DNA of 64,000 bases from CAVSVP01 sp963731125 (GTDB taxonomy: Bacteria; Pseudomonadota; Gammaproteobacteria; Competibacterales; Competibacteraceae): NCBI GenBank assembly GCA_963731125.1, contig CAVSVP010000011.1, positions 1-64,000 on the forward strand, given 5' to 3'. The position numbers were made by a program, and so were the translations under genes. The notes below the pieces were generated by a model. That model searched no databases. It was not told where the DNA came from and saw only the letters and a list, made by a program, of their open reading frames with translations. Shown one piece after another: positions 8,252 through 16,612 of this stretch. Numbering within the stretch: the stretch's first letter is position 1; each line of letters opens with the position of its first letter.

Positions 8252-9886
8252 ATGACAAGCAACCCCTACAATACCGATCTGGATCGCAACCCTGCGAATT
8301 ACCAGCCACTGACGCCGCTGACGTTTCTTGAGCGTGCAGCCACAGTCTTTCCAGATCACACGGCGATTATTCACGGGGGAGTAAGGCGCAATTATGCCGA
8401 GTTCTATGCCCGGTCACGGCAACTGGCTTCTGCCTTATCGCAGAATGGCGTCGGTCGAGGAGATACGGTATCTGTATTGTTGGCGAACACTCCCGCTATG
8501 CTGGAATGTCACTATGGCGTGCCAATGTGTGGCGGTGTGTTGCATTCGATCAATACCCGCCTAGATGCCACCATCATAGCCTTTCAACTTGATCATGCGT
8601 TATCCAGAATTGTGATTGTTGACCGCGAATTCATGCCGTTAATGCAGACGGCGCTTGCACTTGCTTCCGTGAAGCCTTTTTTGATTCAGTACGATGATCC
8701 AGAATTCGACGGAGCAGATGTGCCTGTGGAGGCAACTGACTACGAGGCGTTCCTGTCTGATGGCGATCCGGATTTCGCCTGGCTGATGCCTGAAGATGAA
8801 TGGGACGCGATCTCGATCAATTACACATCAGGCACAACAGGGGACCCAAAAGGTGTCGTCTCTCATCATAGAGGTGCCTACCTGTTGGCGCAGGGCAATG
8901 CTCTTACCACTTCGATGGAAAAGCATGCTGTCTATCTGTGGACCTTGCCGATGTTTCATTGCAACGGCTGGTGTTTTCCCTGGACGTTGTCGGCCATTAT
9001 AGGCACTCATGTGTGTCTTCGCCAGGTGCGGGCCGAATTCATCTGGGCAGCACTTGCCAATGAGGGCGTGACTCACCTGTGTGGCGCCCCGATTGTGATG
9101 TCGATGATGATTTCGGCACCCGACGCCGTCAAACGCGACCTTGGCAGCACCGTTCAATTTTTCACTGCTGCTGCGCCGCCGCCTGAGACGTTGCTGGCAG
9201 ACATGAAATCCGCAGGCTTTGAAGTAACACATCTTTATGGGCTGACTGAAACCTACGGTCCGGCAGTGGTAAATGACTGGCACAAAAACTGGTCCGAGTT
9301 GCCCCATGAAGAGCAAGCCTCGCTCAAGTCACGTCAGGGTGTCCGTTATCTACCACTGGAGCAGTTGGCGGTTCTTGATCCAGAAACCATGATCCCGGTG
9401 CCGTGGGATGGCAAAACCATGGGCGAGGTTATGTTTCGTGGAAACGTGGTAATGAAGGGGTATTTTCGCAATCCTGAATCAACACAGAGAGCTTTTGACA
9501 GAGGATGGTTCCACTCTGGTGATCTGGGAGTGGTACATCCTGATGGCTACTTGCAGCTCAAGGATCGGTCGAAGGATATCATCATCTCGGGTGGAGAAAA
9601 CATTTCCTCCATCGAGGTTGAAAATGCACTTTACCGGCATTCCGCAGTTGCCGCTGCAGCTGTCGTAGCTATGCCTCACGAAAAGTGGGGCGAAACACCT
9701 TGTGCTTTTATCGAATTGGTCCCGGGCCAACATGTGGTCGCAGGCGACCTTCGCGATTGGTGCCGAAGTTTACTCGCACCCTACAAAGTTCCTAGCAGAT
9801 TTATCTTCATACCGATACCTAAAACGTCTACAGGGAAAATACAAAAGTTCGTCCTCAGAGAACAAGCAAGAGAGATTACGAATTAG
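8252..9886 (+). CDS. Acyl-CoA synthetase, AMP-forming
   Basis: This enzyme activates a carboxylic acid to its CoA thioester using ATP. Motifs are complete: YTSGTTGDPKGV (P-loop), YGLTETYGP, WFHSGDLGVV, KDRSKDIIISGGENISS and a C-terminal PKTSTGKIQK with the adenylation Lys. I use the ATG at 8252 (544 residues), 4 bp after the crotonase stop; an upstream in-frame ATG at 8186 lies inside that gene. Given dmdA upstream, methylmercaptopropionate (the DmdB step) is a possible substrate, but medium-chain or aromatic acids fit equally well. Confidence 0.88.
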   Translation: MTSNPYNTDLDRNPANYQPLTPLTFLERAATVFPDHTAIIHGGVRRNYAEFYARSRQLASALSQNGVGRGDTVSVLLANTPAMLECHYGVPMCGGVLHSINTRLDATIIAFQLDHALSRIVIVDREFMPLMQTALALASVKPFLIQYDDPEFDGADVPVEATDYEAFLSDGDPDFAWLMPEDEWDAISINYTSGTTGDPKGVVSHHRGAYLLAQGNALTTSMEKHAVYLWTLPMFHCNGWCFPWTLSAIIGTHVCLRQVRAEFIWAALANEGVTHLCGAPIVMSMMISAPDAVKRDLGSTVQFFTAAAPPPETLLADMKSAGFEVTHLYGLTETYGPAVVNDWHKNWSELPHEEQASLKSRQGVRYLPLEQLAVLDPETMIPVPWDGKTMGEVMFRGNVVMKGYFRNPESTQRAFDRGWFHSGDLGVVHPDGYLQLKDRSKDIIISGGENISSIEVENALYRHSAVAAAAVVAMPHEKWGETPCAFIELVPGQHVVAGDLRDWCRSLLAPYKVPSRFIFIPIPKTSTGKIQKFVLREQAREITN

Positions 9887-10013
9887 AATTTCGGGATATT
9901 TCGGGAGACAGTATACATAGTTGGCCGAATATCGCTCGACACCGTTTAGAACGAACGGGACTAAACCACTGCCAATCGATCGGCCAGCACTCGTGATAAT
10001 AATTCAAAGCTGT

Positions 10014-10196
10014 CACTCGATGATCAAGTTTTTTCTTCTTGACTTTCGGATAAATTTACGAATTTTAAATTTTTCAAAAAGTTATATCTTTCAAGCTACT
10101 GGGCAACTGGAAAGCGGCAATAATCGCTCATATTGATATCCATTTGATTATTCGACATTTGAAAATGTCAAGCACTAAAAACTTGATCATCGAGTG
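10014..10196. repeat. 183-bp inverted-repeat (MITE-like) element
   Basis: The ends are 20-bp perfect inverted repeats (CACTCGATGATCAAGTTTTT and its complement). The inside is AT-rich and non-coding, with a small hairpin (GACATTT-GAAAATGTC) near the right end. No target duplication is obvious. It lies between the acyl-CoA ligase gene and an IS3 element. No second copy is in the window. Confidence 0.7.
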
Positions 10197-10302
10197 TCAG
10201 TGTTGATTGATCCGAGTTTTAATATAATGGACCCCGAAAAATGGGCCGAAGGATAAGCGAGAATAAAGATCCTTCAAACCAGAGCAGCGTAGGGGTTTTA
10301 GC

Positions 10303-10595
10303 ATGAAAGGTAAACACAAGCATACGCCGGAGTTCAAGTTACAAGTCGCCCTGGAGGCACTCAAGGGACTGAAGACGGTGGGCGAGGCGAACTGGCCAGT
10401 CACTACCAAGTTCATCCGAGCCAGATTCATCTCTGGAAGAAACAGCTCAGGGAAGACGGCCGGGAGATTTTTGCTCAAGGGGGTAAACGACGAGGGCAAG
10501 ACGCCGAGACGTTGCAAGCGGCGCTTTACGAAGAGATCGGCCGGCTCAAATTTGAGCTGGACTGGATGAAAAAAAAAGTTGCCCCCTTCAGCTGA
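10303..10595 (+). pseudogene. IS3 orfA (helix-turn-helix subunit), frameshifted
   Basis: The reading frame starts normally (MKGKHKHTPEFKLQVALEAL). At about 10391 it is thrown off by one missing base or two extra; the expected sequence (LASHYQVHPSQIHLWKKQL to ELDWMKKKVAPFS) continues in another frame to the stop at 10593. An A9 run at 10569-10577 near the end is the usual -1 slip site that makes the OrfAB fusion. With this break the element probably cannot move by itself. Confidence 0.8.
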
Positions 10596-11433
10596 GGCCA
10601 AGCGCGCCATGATCGAACCGAACCACGAACGGCTGAGTCTGCGGCGCCAGTGCCAGCTCTTGGGCTTAAACCGCTCCAGTTGGTACTACCGCCCGGCGCC
10701 GGAAAGCCCCGAGAACCTGACGCTGATGCGGCTGATCGATGAACAGTACCTCAAGCCCCCCTATTACGGGAGTCGCCGGATGACCGCTTGGCTGCGGCGT
10801 CAAGGTCATGAGATCAACCGCAAGCGGGTCCAACGGCTGATGGGCAAGATGGGTTTGGAAGCGCTCTATCCGCATCCGAAGCCCCGCGGCCACGGGCTCG
10901 AACATCGGATTTATCCGTATTTGTTGCGGGACGTGTTGATCGAGCGGCCCAACCAGGTATGGAGCACCGATATCACCTATATCCCGATGCGCCGAGGCTT
11001 CATGTATCTGGTGGCGGTCCTGGATTGGTACAGTCGCTATGTGGTGGCGTGGCAATTGTCCAATACCCTGGACACCGACTTCTGTCTGATGGCCTTGGAA
11101 AGCGCTCTCGGGCAAGCCACGCCCCAGATCTTCAACACCGATCAAGGCGTGCAGTTTACCAGCCGAGCCTTTACCGAGCGATTGGAACAGGCCGGGGTAG
11201 CCATGAGTATGGACGGTCGGGGTCGAGCCCTGGATAATATTTTCGTCGAACGCTGGTGGCGCAGCGTCAAGTACGAGGATATCTATCTCAACGACTACGA
11301 CAGCGTTCTCGCGTTAGAACAGGGGCTTAGCCGTTATTTCCGGTTTTATAACCAGGAACGGCTGCATCAGAGTTTGGATTACCAAACCCCGGCAGCCGTG
11401 CATTTCGCAGCCTCACACCGATCCAGGCATTGA
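10579..11433 (+). CDS. IS3-family transposase OrfB (integrase core)
   Basis: The 284-residue integrase-type subunit is complete. An HTH_21-like start (RRQCQLLGLNRSSWYYR) is followed by the rve domain with Asp in WSTDITYIP, Asp in NTDQGVQFTS and Glu in NIFVERWWRSVKYE, and the typical end YNQERLHQSLDYQTPA. It is normally made as an OrfAB fusion through the A9 slip just upstream. OrfB itself shows no defect, but its partner frame is broken. Confidence 0.92.
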   Translation: MPPSAEAKRAMIEPNHERLSLRRQCQLLGLNRSSWYYRPAPESPENLTLMRLIDEQYLKPPYYGSRRMTAWLRRQGHEINRKRVQRLMGKMGLEALYPHPKPRGHGLEHRIYPYLLRDVLIERPNQVWSTDITYIPMRRGFMYLVAVLDWYSRYVVAWQLSNTLDTDFCLMALESALGQATPQIFNTDQGVQFTSRAFTERLEQAGVAMSMDGRGRALDNIFVERWWRSVKYEDIYLNDYDSVLALEQGLSRYFRFYNQERLHQSLDYQTPAAVHFAASHRSRH

Positions 11434-11803
11434 GCCATGAAGCCAAACAATCTTCATCAGGAGGTCATCATGTCAGCGATCGATCGGACGGTGAACAGGC
11501 TATCAGCTGTTCCAGCGGCCTCAAGGAGCTTCCCTTCGGGACTCCTCCTTGACCCTGCTTCCGCAGCCGATCCATTGGTCACCATCCGTTCAATCGGCTT
11601 AAAAAAAGCGGTTTCTATCGCTTCTTTTTCTCACTTTTTGGTCTTGACAGTGGGGGCCACTTTAGGACTTCGGTGCTCGATCGCCGCTTGACTGGCACCA
11701 CCAAACTCGACATGCTCGGTCGGGGGCTTGGATTTTCTGGCCAGATGAGGTGCCGGCCAAGGTGAGACCGATGCGCTCAGACACGAACGATTAAGGGGGA
11801 GTA

Positions 11804-13441
11804 ATGACGGATTCCGACAACAGTCCAGACGCGGTGCCCGAGGACGGCAACGCCGAGCGGGTACGCCGCCGTCCGGCCGTGCTCGTGGTCGGTGCCGGAC
11901 CGACAGGGCTGCTCCTTGCTTCGGAGCTTCAGCGGCGCGGTGTGCCATGTCATCTGATCGATGCCCGATCAGCGCCGCTCCACTGGGACCGCGCGACGGT
12001 GGTGCATCCCCGCTCGCTCGAGGTCTTCGAGTCGCTGGGACTCATCGATAGGTTCCTCGACGCCGGATGCAGACAGCGAACTATCAAGATCCACTCCGGA
12101 GGCCAGGTGCTTGGGACGACGGATCTGTCGACCTGCGGAAGCATCTACGGGTTCAATCTCGGCTTGTCCGAGGAGGTCACCGAGTCCATTCTCACCGACT
12201 ATCTCCACCAACAGGGCGGCGAGGTGAGCCGATCGTCTCTGCTGGTCGGGCTGACACCCCATCCCGATGGGGTGCGGGCCGACATCGCGCGCGACGGCGA
12301 CCGCTACCAAGTGGATGCCCGGTGGGTGGTGGGGTGCGACGGCCTCTACAGCCCAACGCGTGAATTGAGCGGGATCGGCTTCGAGGGCCACGACATCGCC
12401 AAACCGTGGGCCGTCTTCGACGCCACGCTGCAAGGCTGGGCCGAGACGTTCGAGGCCAACTTCGTCTACCTCGACAGGCTCCCGGTCATCATGACTGCGC
12501 TTCCCGGTCGACGCTGGCGTGTCTATACGAGGCCGAGCTCGACGGAATCGAATCTCGTCGCAGAGGCCATCTCGATCATTCGCCTCTATGCACCTGCCGT
12601 GGCTTTCGTCGACGTGGAGAACCCGACACGATTCCACTGCCACACCAAGGTGGCCACGAAGTTCCGATCGGGTGCGGTCATTCTGGCCGGCGATGCGGCA
12701 CACCTCTGCTCGCCCGCCGAAGGACACGGTATGAACTGCGGTCTGCAGGACGCCTTCAACCTGGCCTGGAAACTCGCTCTGGTTCACCTCGGCGCCGCCG
12801 ACCCGACCCTGCTTGACAGCTACGAGGCCGAGCGGCGCCCCGTCGCCGAGATGGTCACCCAATCCGGCGACGTCACCGAACACACCCTAACGATGACCGA
12901 CCCAACCGAACGCGACAGTCGCGACAAGGCCATCAAAGCCATGCTCGCCGATCCGAAGGGACGACAGCACGAAGTCGTGGCCGAAACCGAACTGAACGTT
13001 GACTATGCTCGATCGCCCATCGTCTCTGGTGACGCCAACAGCCATCTCGCTCCCGGAAAGCGCTTACCCAACACGATCCAAGTCCAACGGTCGGACGAGC
13101 AGCCCTGTCGCCTTCACGAGCTTGCCCACCGCGCCGGCCACACCCTCATGCTCCTGGGCGGCCCAACCGCACACGGTCCGACGCTCGTGGAGCTTCACAC
13201 CGCGTTGCAGGAGCTCACCACCGACTCGCCTCTGTTCGAAGTGGCCATCGCCCTCAGCACCCAGCCCGAGTTGCCCGACCAGATCGGACGGCTTGAACCC
13301 GTCGGAGCCGATCTCCTCGGCGTCCAAGGCACCACACTGCTCGTGGTGCGCCCCGACGGCTACATCGGCCTGCGATCCGATGGGGACCACTTGAGCGCAC
13401 TTGAACGTTACCGCAAACTCGTCCACGCTGGGCATTCTTGA
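11804..13441 (+). CDS. FAD-dependent aromatic-ring monooxygenase (PheA/TfdB-like)
   Basis: Enzymes of this class hydroxylate aromatic or polyketide rings using NAD(P)H, O2 and FAD. The protein has 545 residues. The FAD-binding Rossmann motif VVGAGPTGLLLASEL is near residue 29, a DG-type motif (VVGCDGLYSPTRE) is in the middle, and GDAAHLCSPAEGHGMNCGLQDA binds flavin further on; a thioredoxin-like C-terminal domain follows. The gene is visibly GC-rich with codon use closer to Actinobacteria than to its neighbours, and lies between an IS3 and a group II intron fragment. Acquisition by transfer is likely. The substrate is unknown. Confidence 0.85.
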   Translation: MTDSDNSPDAVPEDGNAERVRRRPAVLVVGAGPTGLLLASELQRRGVPCHLIDARSAPLHWDRATVVHPRSLEVFESLGLIDRFLDAGCRQRTIKIHSGGQVLGTTDLSTCGSIYGFNLGLSEEVTESILTDYLHQQGGEVSRSSLLVGLTPHPDGVRADIARDGDRYQVDARWVVGCDGLYSPTRELSGIGFEGHDIAKPWAVFDATLQGWAETFEANFVYLDRLPVIMTALPGRRWRVYTRPSSTESNLVAEAISIIRLYAPAVAFVDVENPTRFHCHTKVATKFRSGAVILAGDAAHLCSPAEGHGMNCGLQDAFNLAWKLALVHLGAADPTLLDSYEAERRPVAEMVTQSGDVTEHTLTMTDPTERDSRDKAIKAMLADPKGRQHEVVAETELNVDYARSPIVSGDANSHLAPGKRLPNTIQVQRSDEQPCRLHELAHRAGHTLMLLGGPTAHGPTLVELHTALQELTTDSPLFEVAIALSTQPELPDQIGRLEPVGADLLGVQGTTLLVVRPDGYIGLRSDGDHLSALERYRKLVHAGHS

Positions 13442-13610
13442 GGGCTTTCAGTGGCCGCTTGAGAGAGACCAAGGCGTCGGCAATGGGTCGAAAGCGGACA
13501 ATGAGAGGCTAATGCGAGCAAATGCCGCATAACAGAGCGCTGCAGCTGACTGCGTACAGCGTCCGCTCGTGCCTCGCCTCCGCTTCCGGCAGCAGCTGAG
13601 GCGCCAGCGT

Positions 13611-13893
13611 GTGTGCCGGGCATGGCACGTAACTACGCAGGTGCAAGTCCTGCGACCAGGTTTTCGCAGAGCCGAAGGCTAGGGAAACGGCAAGGGCGTC
13701 ACCGCGAGGTGGGGTCTGGAGGAAGCCGAACCCAAAGCTGCGGGGCGATGAACAAGAACCGGATACGAGGCGTGATGCATCTGGGACGAGCGGGCACGTG
13801 ACCACGAAGTCCTCCATCTGCGGTTGGGATGTATTTTGTAAATCCGGCGTCTACGCAGTGAAAGTCACGTGCTTACCCCGGGAGATCTCCCTC
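13611..13893 (+). mobile_element. Group II intron 5' fragment (no reverse transcriptase)
   Basis: The segment opens with GTGTG, matching the GUGYG intron 5' end. It continues with landmarks of bacterial group II domain I: GGTGCAAGTCCTGC, AGCCGAAGGCTAGGG, GAAGCCGAACCCAAAG and GATGAACAAGAACCGGATA. There is no maturase gene and no recognisable domain V. The fragment is cut at the right by the IS at 13894. The exact right limit of intron-derived sequence is uncertain. Confidence 0.7.
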
Positions 13894-13909
13894 ACAAGTG
13901 TAGGTTTTT

Positions 13910-15199
13910 TCATACGCTCTCTGCCAGTTCGAGTCGGGGCGGACTCGGTTCGGTGAGCGGGAGGGTGGGCCAAGCTTCGGGACGGCCGTATGCGAAGGGC
14001 AAGGGTTGGTGATTGAGTAGCGCTGCCAAAATTAAGTACCACCCGCGGCGGAAGATGCCCATCAACCGCCACCCCCGGCGCGACTGGCGGGCCGCGCCGG
14101 GCAGCGGCAGCAGGGTGGCCTCGGGCAGATCGGCTTCGGCTTCGCCCCCGACCGACAGCAACCACCACGTGGCCAGAGCGATGGCTAACCGCAGCCGTTC
14201 GGCCCGGGCGGGATCGTTCATTCGCGTCGCTTGCCATTGCCAGCCGCCGCGTTTGACCCGCTTAAACCCCTGCTCAATCCAGGCGCGCAGACCATACCAG
14301 CAGGCCTGTGCGGCGACCGGTGGCAAATCGCTCAGAGGCTGTTGGAAAATACCCTGGCGCGCAAGCTAATGCGTTGATTTAAAATGCTCCGAAATCGTTC
14401 GATCAGGGGTTTTCCAACAGCCTCTCAGGAGCAGCCACGGTTCCTGATGCCCGCTCCCCCAGTAGCCCAGCAACGTGCACTCCAGGCGCGCTGGTTTACT
14501 GCGAAAGGCCGTTCCCTGACCCGCCCAGCGCCGACCTCTGTGCGGCACTAGCTCCGTGAAGGGTATCCAGTGATACCAGCCCTGGGGCCGAAACTGACCC
14601 TGCTGGTTGACACGCAGCAGGGGGTGCCAGCCCAACGCCACGATCGCCTCAAATAGCCATTTGGCATACAAGCTCCGGTCGGTCAGTACGATCACCGTCC
14701 AGCCGTCCGGCACCACCCCTTGGAATTGCTGCAGCAGCGCCAGCCATTCCGGTCGCCAAGGATGTTTAGCGGTGGCGTGCAGTATCTTCCACGCCACCGG
14801 CACAGCACAGCCCCGATACCGTACACTCACCGCCAGTACCACAAAACGCTGGCCCAGCGTTGTGGCATCCAGCGCGATAGCCACTTGCGGTCCGCACCAA
14901 CCTTCCAGCACCCAGCTTAGCCACGGCGCCCAGGTCGTGCTCACCTCCAGCTCCGCCCGCTGCTTTCCCGCTTTAGCGTTGGCCTCGCGATAGGTATCCC
15001 TCAGGCGCTCCCGCACGGTGTTAAAAGACTGTCCCAGCAGCGGCCCCAACAACCCAGCCACTGCACTCAGACTACACGAGCGGGCCACGATCATCCCCAA
15101 GCTCCACAACGCCAAACCCGTGACCAGCGGTTGGCTCAGGTGCGGAAAATGTCTGCTGACCTGATCGATCCAGGGGTATAATGCCGGGTGGTGAGACAT
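13910..15199 (-). pseudogene. IS4-like transposase interrupted by a MITE
   Basis: The N-terminal part (15199 to 14425) includes a likely catalytic Asp in IALDATTLGQ and another in VIVLTDRSLYAKW. The C-terminal part (before 14332) includes RAWIEQGFKRVKRGGWQW with the YREK-like Glu region. Removing the MITE and one TCA copy restores a continuous frame (WLLLSDLPPVAA). With the MITE present, translation adds about 20 foreign residues and stops. The transposase is thus inactivated, but only by this insertion. Confidence 0.85.
14335..14424. repeat. 90-bp MITE with IS5 (IS1031-like) ends
   Basis: The ends GAGGCTGTTGGAAAA and complement are the first 15 bp of the IS at 3-928. The MITE is flanked by TCA on both sides (14332-14334 and 14425-14427), a TNA target duplication. 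It has no coding capacity. Confidence 0.9.
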
Positions 15200-15308
15200 G
15201 GCGTTCCTCCGGACAAAAGACTTGTTTGATACCGTCTAATGTACCGAAAATGTCTGTCTCACCACTGCTTTTTTTCACCCGCAACAAAAAACCTACACTT
15301 GTAAGGAT

Positions 15309-16001
15309 TCAGGCCCCCCTCTTCCGAGGTCTTCCGGATTGTCCGCGCGTCACCCGACGCCCCCAGGTGGCAGCGATTTGCACCTGAAACTGTGAACTCC
15401 CCAGAACGTAGTTGCCGTTGGTTGCCGCACGGATTTCATCGACCATTCCAGGGTCGAGTTGGTAGCGAAACGATTCGCGGTAGGCAACGCGTCGGGCAGC
15501 ATTATCGTTGTCAAGGGCCATATAGAGCGGATGAACCGTCAGGAGAGTGGATGACTCGTCCTGCGCGTTGGCGCGGTAGCTCGACCAGGGATACTCGGCA
15601 GGGTGATTGACCATGTTAGCTCGCACCGGATTAAGTTCGATATAGCGATAACAGGCCAGTACATAGTCTTCCTCTTGGGTCAGACAGGAACGGAAACGGC
15701 CTTCCCATAAGGTGCCGCTGCGTCTGTAGGTCCGGTTAACGTATTGGACATAGCGCTGCCCGAGCCGCTTCATCAGTTTCTCTGGGGCGTCAGTTGTTTC
15801 GGGTGTCAAGAGCAGGTGAACATGGTTTGTCATGAGCACGTAGGCATGAATTGCACAATCACTCGCTTGCGCATATTCCTTCAACCAGCCAAGATAGGCA
15901 TGATAGTCCTCATCGGTGAAGAAACAGGCTTGGCAGTTTTTGCCTCGCTGGATTAGATGCAGCGGGGCCCCGGGAAGTATGATGCGCGGCCGTCTTGGCA
16001 T
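15309..16001 (-). CDS. REP-associated tyrosine transposase (RAYT)
   Basis: The 230-residue protein belongs to the Y1/HUH transposase group (IS200-like). The start MPRRPRIILPGAPLHLIQRG is typical, the HUH pair is NHVHLLL (His60 and His62), and SGTLWEGRFRS plus YIELNPVRANMV mark the family. It is a single-strand DNA endonuclease thought to spread REP palindromes. Palindromic repeats do occur in the window (18886-18913 and 59271-59338), but a direct link is not shown. The frame is intact. Confidence 0.92.
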   Translation of the reverse strand: MPRRPRIILPGAPLHLIQRGKNCQACFFTDEDYHAYLGWLKEYAQASDCAIHAYVLMTNHVHLLLTPETTDAPEKLMKRLGQRYVQYVNRTYRRSGTLWEGRFRSCLTQEEDYVLACYRYIELNPVRANMVNHPAEYPWSSYRANAQDESSTLLTVHPLYMALDNDNAARRVAYRESFRYQLDPGMVDEIRAATNGNYVLGSSQFQVQIAATWGRRVTRGQSGRPRKRGA

Positions 16002-16051
16002 ACTGAACTCTTCCGTGAGAAGGTAGTAGCGCTAACTTTAGCGAGAAAACC

Positions 16052-16369
16052 GTGTCCCCTAATTATTTGCGTCAAGAGATACAAATCAAGTGGCCCGCTT
16101 GGCCCGTAGCCCCGGCTATTTCATCTGTTGTGGATTACGATCTACGGCTTCGTGAGAGCGGTGCAGACTACATTGCTGAAAAGGCGATCTCTTATTATTT
16201 AAAACCGGGAGAAGTTGAGGGGATCGGAGTCCATATATACTGCGAAAAGAGCTCAGTGCATGAATTCATGGCGTCTGTTCGTGTAAAGGGCCAGTGGATA
16301 ACTGCACAAGACAATTTTAAGCTCCACTATTATCGGCCTCAGCATGCGGAATGGGGTGTGTGGGACTGA
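16052..16369 (+). CDS. Hypothetical protein, about 105 residues
   Basis: The frame opens with GTG in the sequence GTGTCCCC and has no clear ribosome site, so the start is uncertain. The later part (YDLRLRESGADYIAEKAISYY, KPGEVEGIGVHIYCEKSS, WITAQDNFKLHYYRPQ) reads like real protein rather than noise. I recognise no domain. It may be a truncated remnant left by transposition. Confidence 0.35.
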   Translation: MSPNYLRQEIQIKWPAWPVAPAISSVVDYDLRLRESGADYIAEKAISYYLKPGEVEGIGVHIYCEKSSVHEFMASVRVKGQWITAQDNFKLHYYRPQHAEWGVWD

Positions 16370-16389
16370 ACGAGGCTGGCGGAGCGGTG

Positions 16390-16612
16390 GCGAAGCTGCT
16401 TCATTTGCGGAGAGACAGGATGGTCCAGTAAGAGTCGAATCAGAATCGTCCGTAAAGGCAACTTAACAATCCGCTGCACCGTCAGCCTGGGGTGGCGAAC
16501 TGGGGGACACACGAGGGATTATCTACGCGGCAGACTCGAGGTCTTCGGTTGGGCACAACCTCCCGGGTCCCGTGTGGTGGTAGCTAATCATCACACGCTT
16601 TAAAATACAACT
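16390..16612. other. Intergenic region, nothing recognised
   Basis: About 220 bp between the small hypothetical gene and the left end of the IS1634 element. Short GC-rich palindromes are visible (for example around 16555-16575), but no gene, promoter or repeat can be assigned. Confidence 0.4.

Larger units (their letters stand above)
10228..11659 (+). mobile_element. IS3-family insertion sequence (right end approximate)
   Basis: The left end is TGGACCCCGAAAAA; the right end is a matching but imperfect GGGGGCCA stretch after TCTTGACAG, as in several IS3 groups. It contains orfA and orfB in the usual overlapping layout plus about 220 bp of non-coding tail. No target duplication could be confirmed. 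Confidence 0.7.
13894..15302 (-). mobile_element. IS4-like insertion sequence, split by a MITE
   Basis: The terminal repeats are ACAAGTGTAGGTTTTTT at 13894-13910 and its complement at 15286-15302. The element carries one transposase gene on the minus strand, which is interrupted by a 90-bp MITE. Without the MITE and its duplicated TCA the element would be about 1.3 kb. It inserted 6 bp beyond the end of the RAYT gene. Confidence 0.85.

Noticed and set aside
5806..9886. A complete DmdABCD pathway
   Set aside because: No DmdC dehydrogenase is present and the crotonase lacks the usual catalytic Glu pair. Only the DmdA-like call is kept, with the substrate inferred.
11969..12883. Long minus-strand frame opposite the FAD monooxygenase
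   Set aside because: An antisense shadow of a GC-rich gene with no recognisable protein features.
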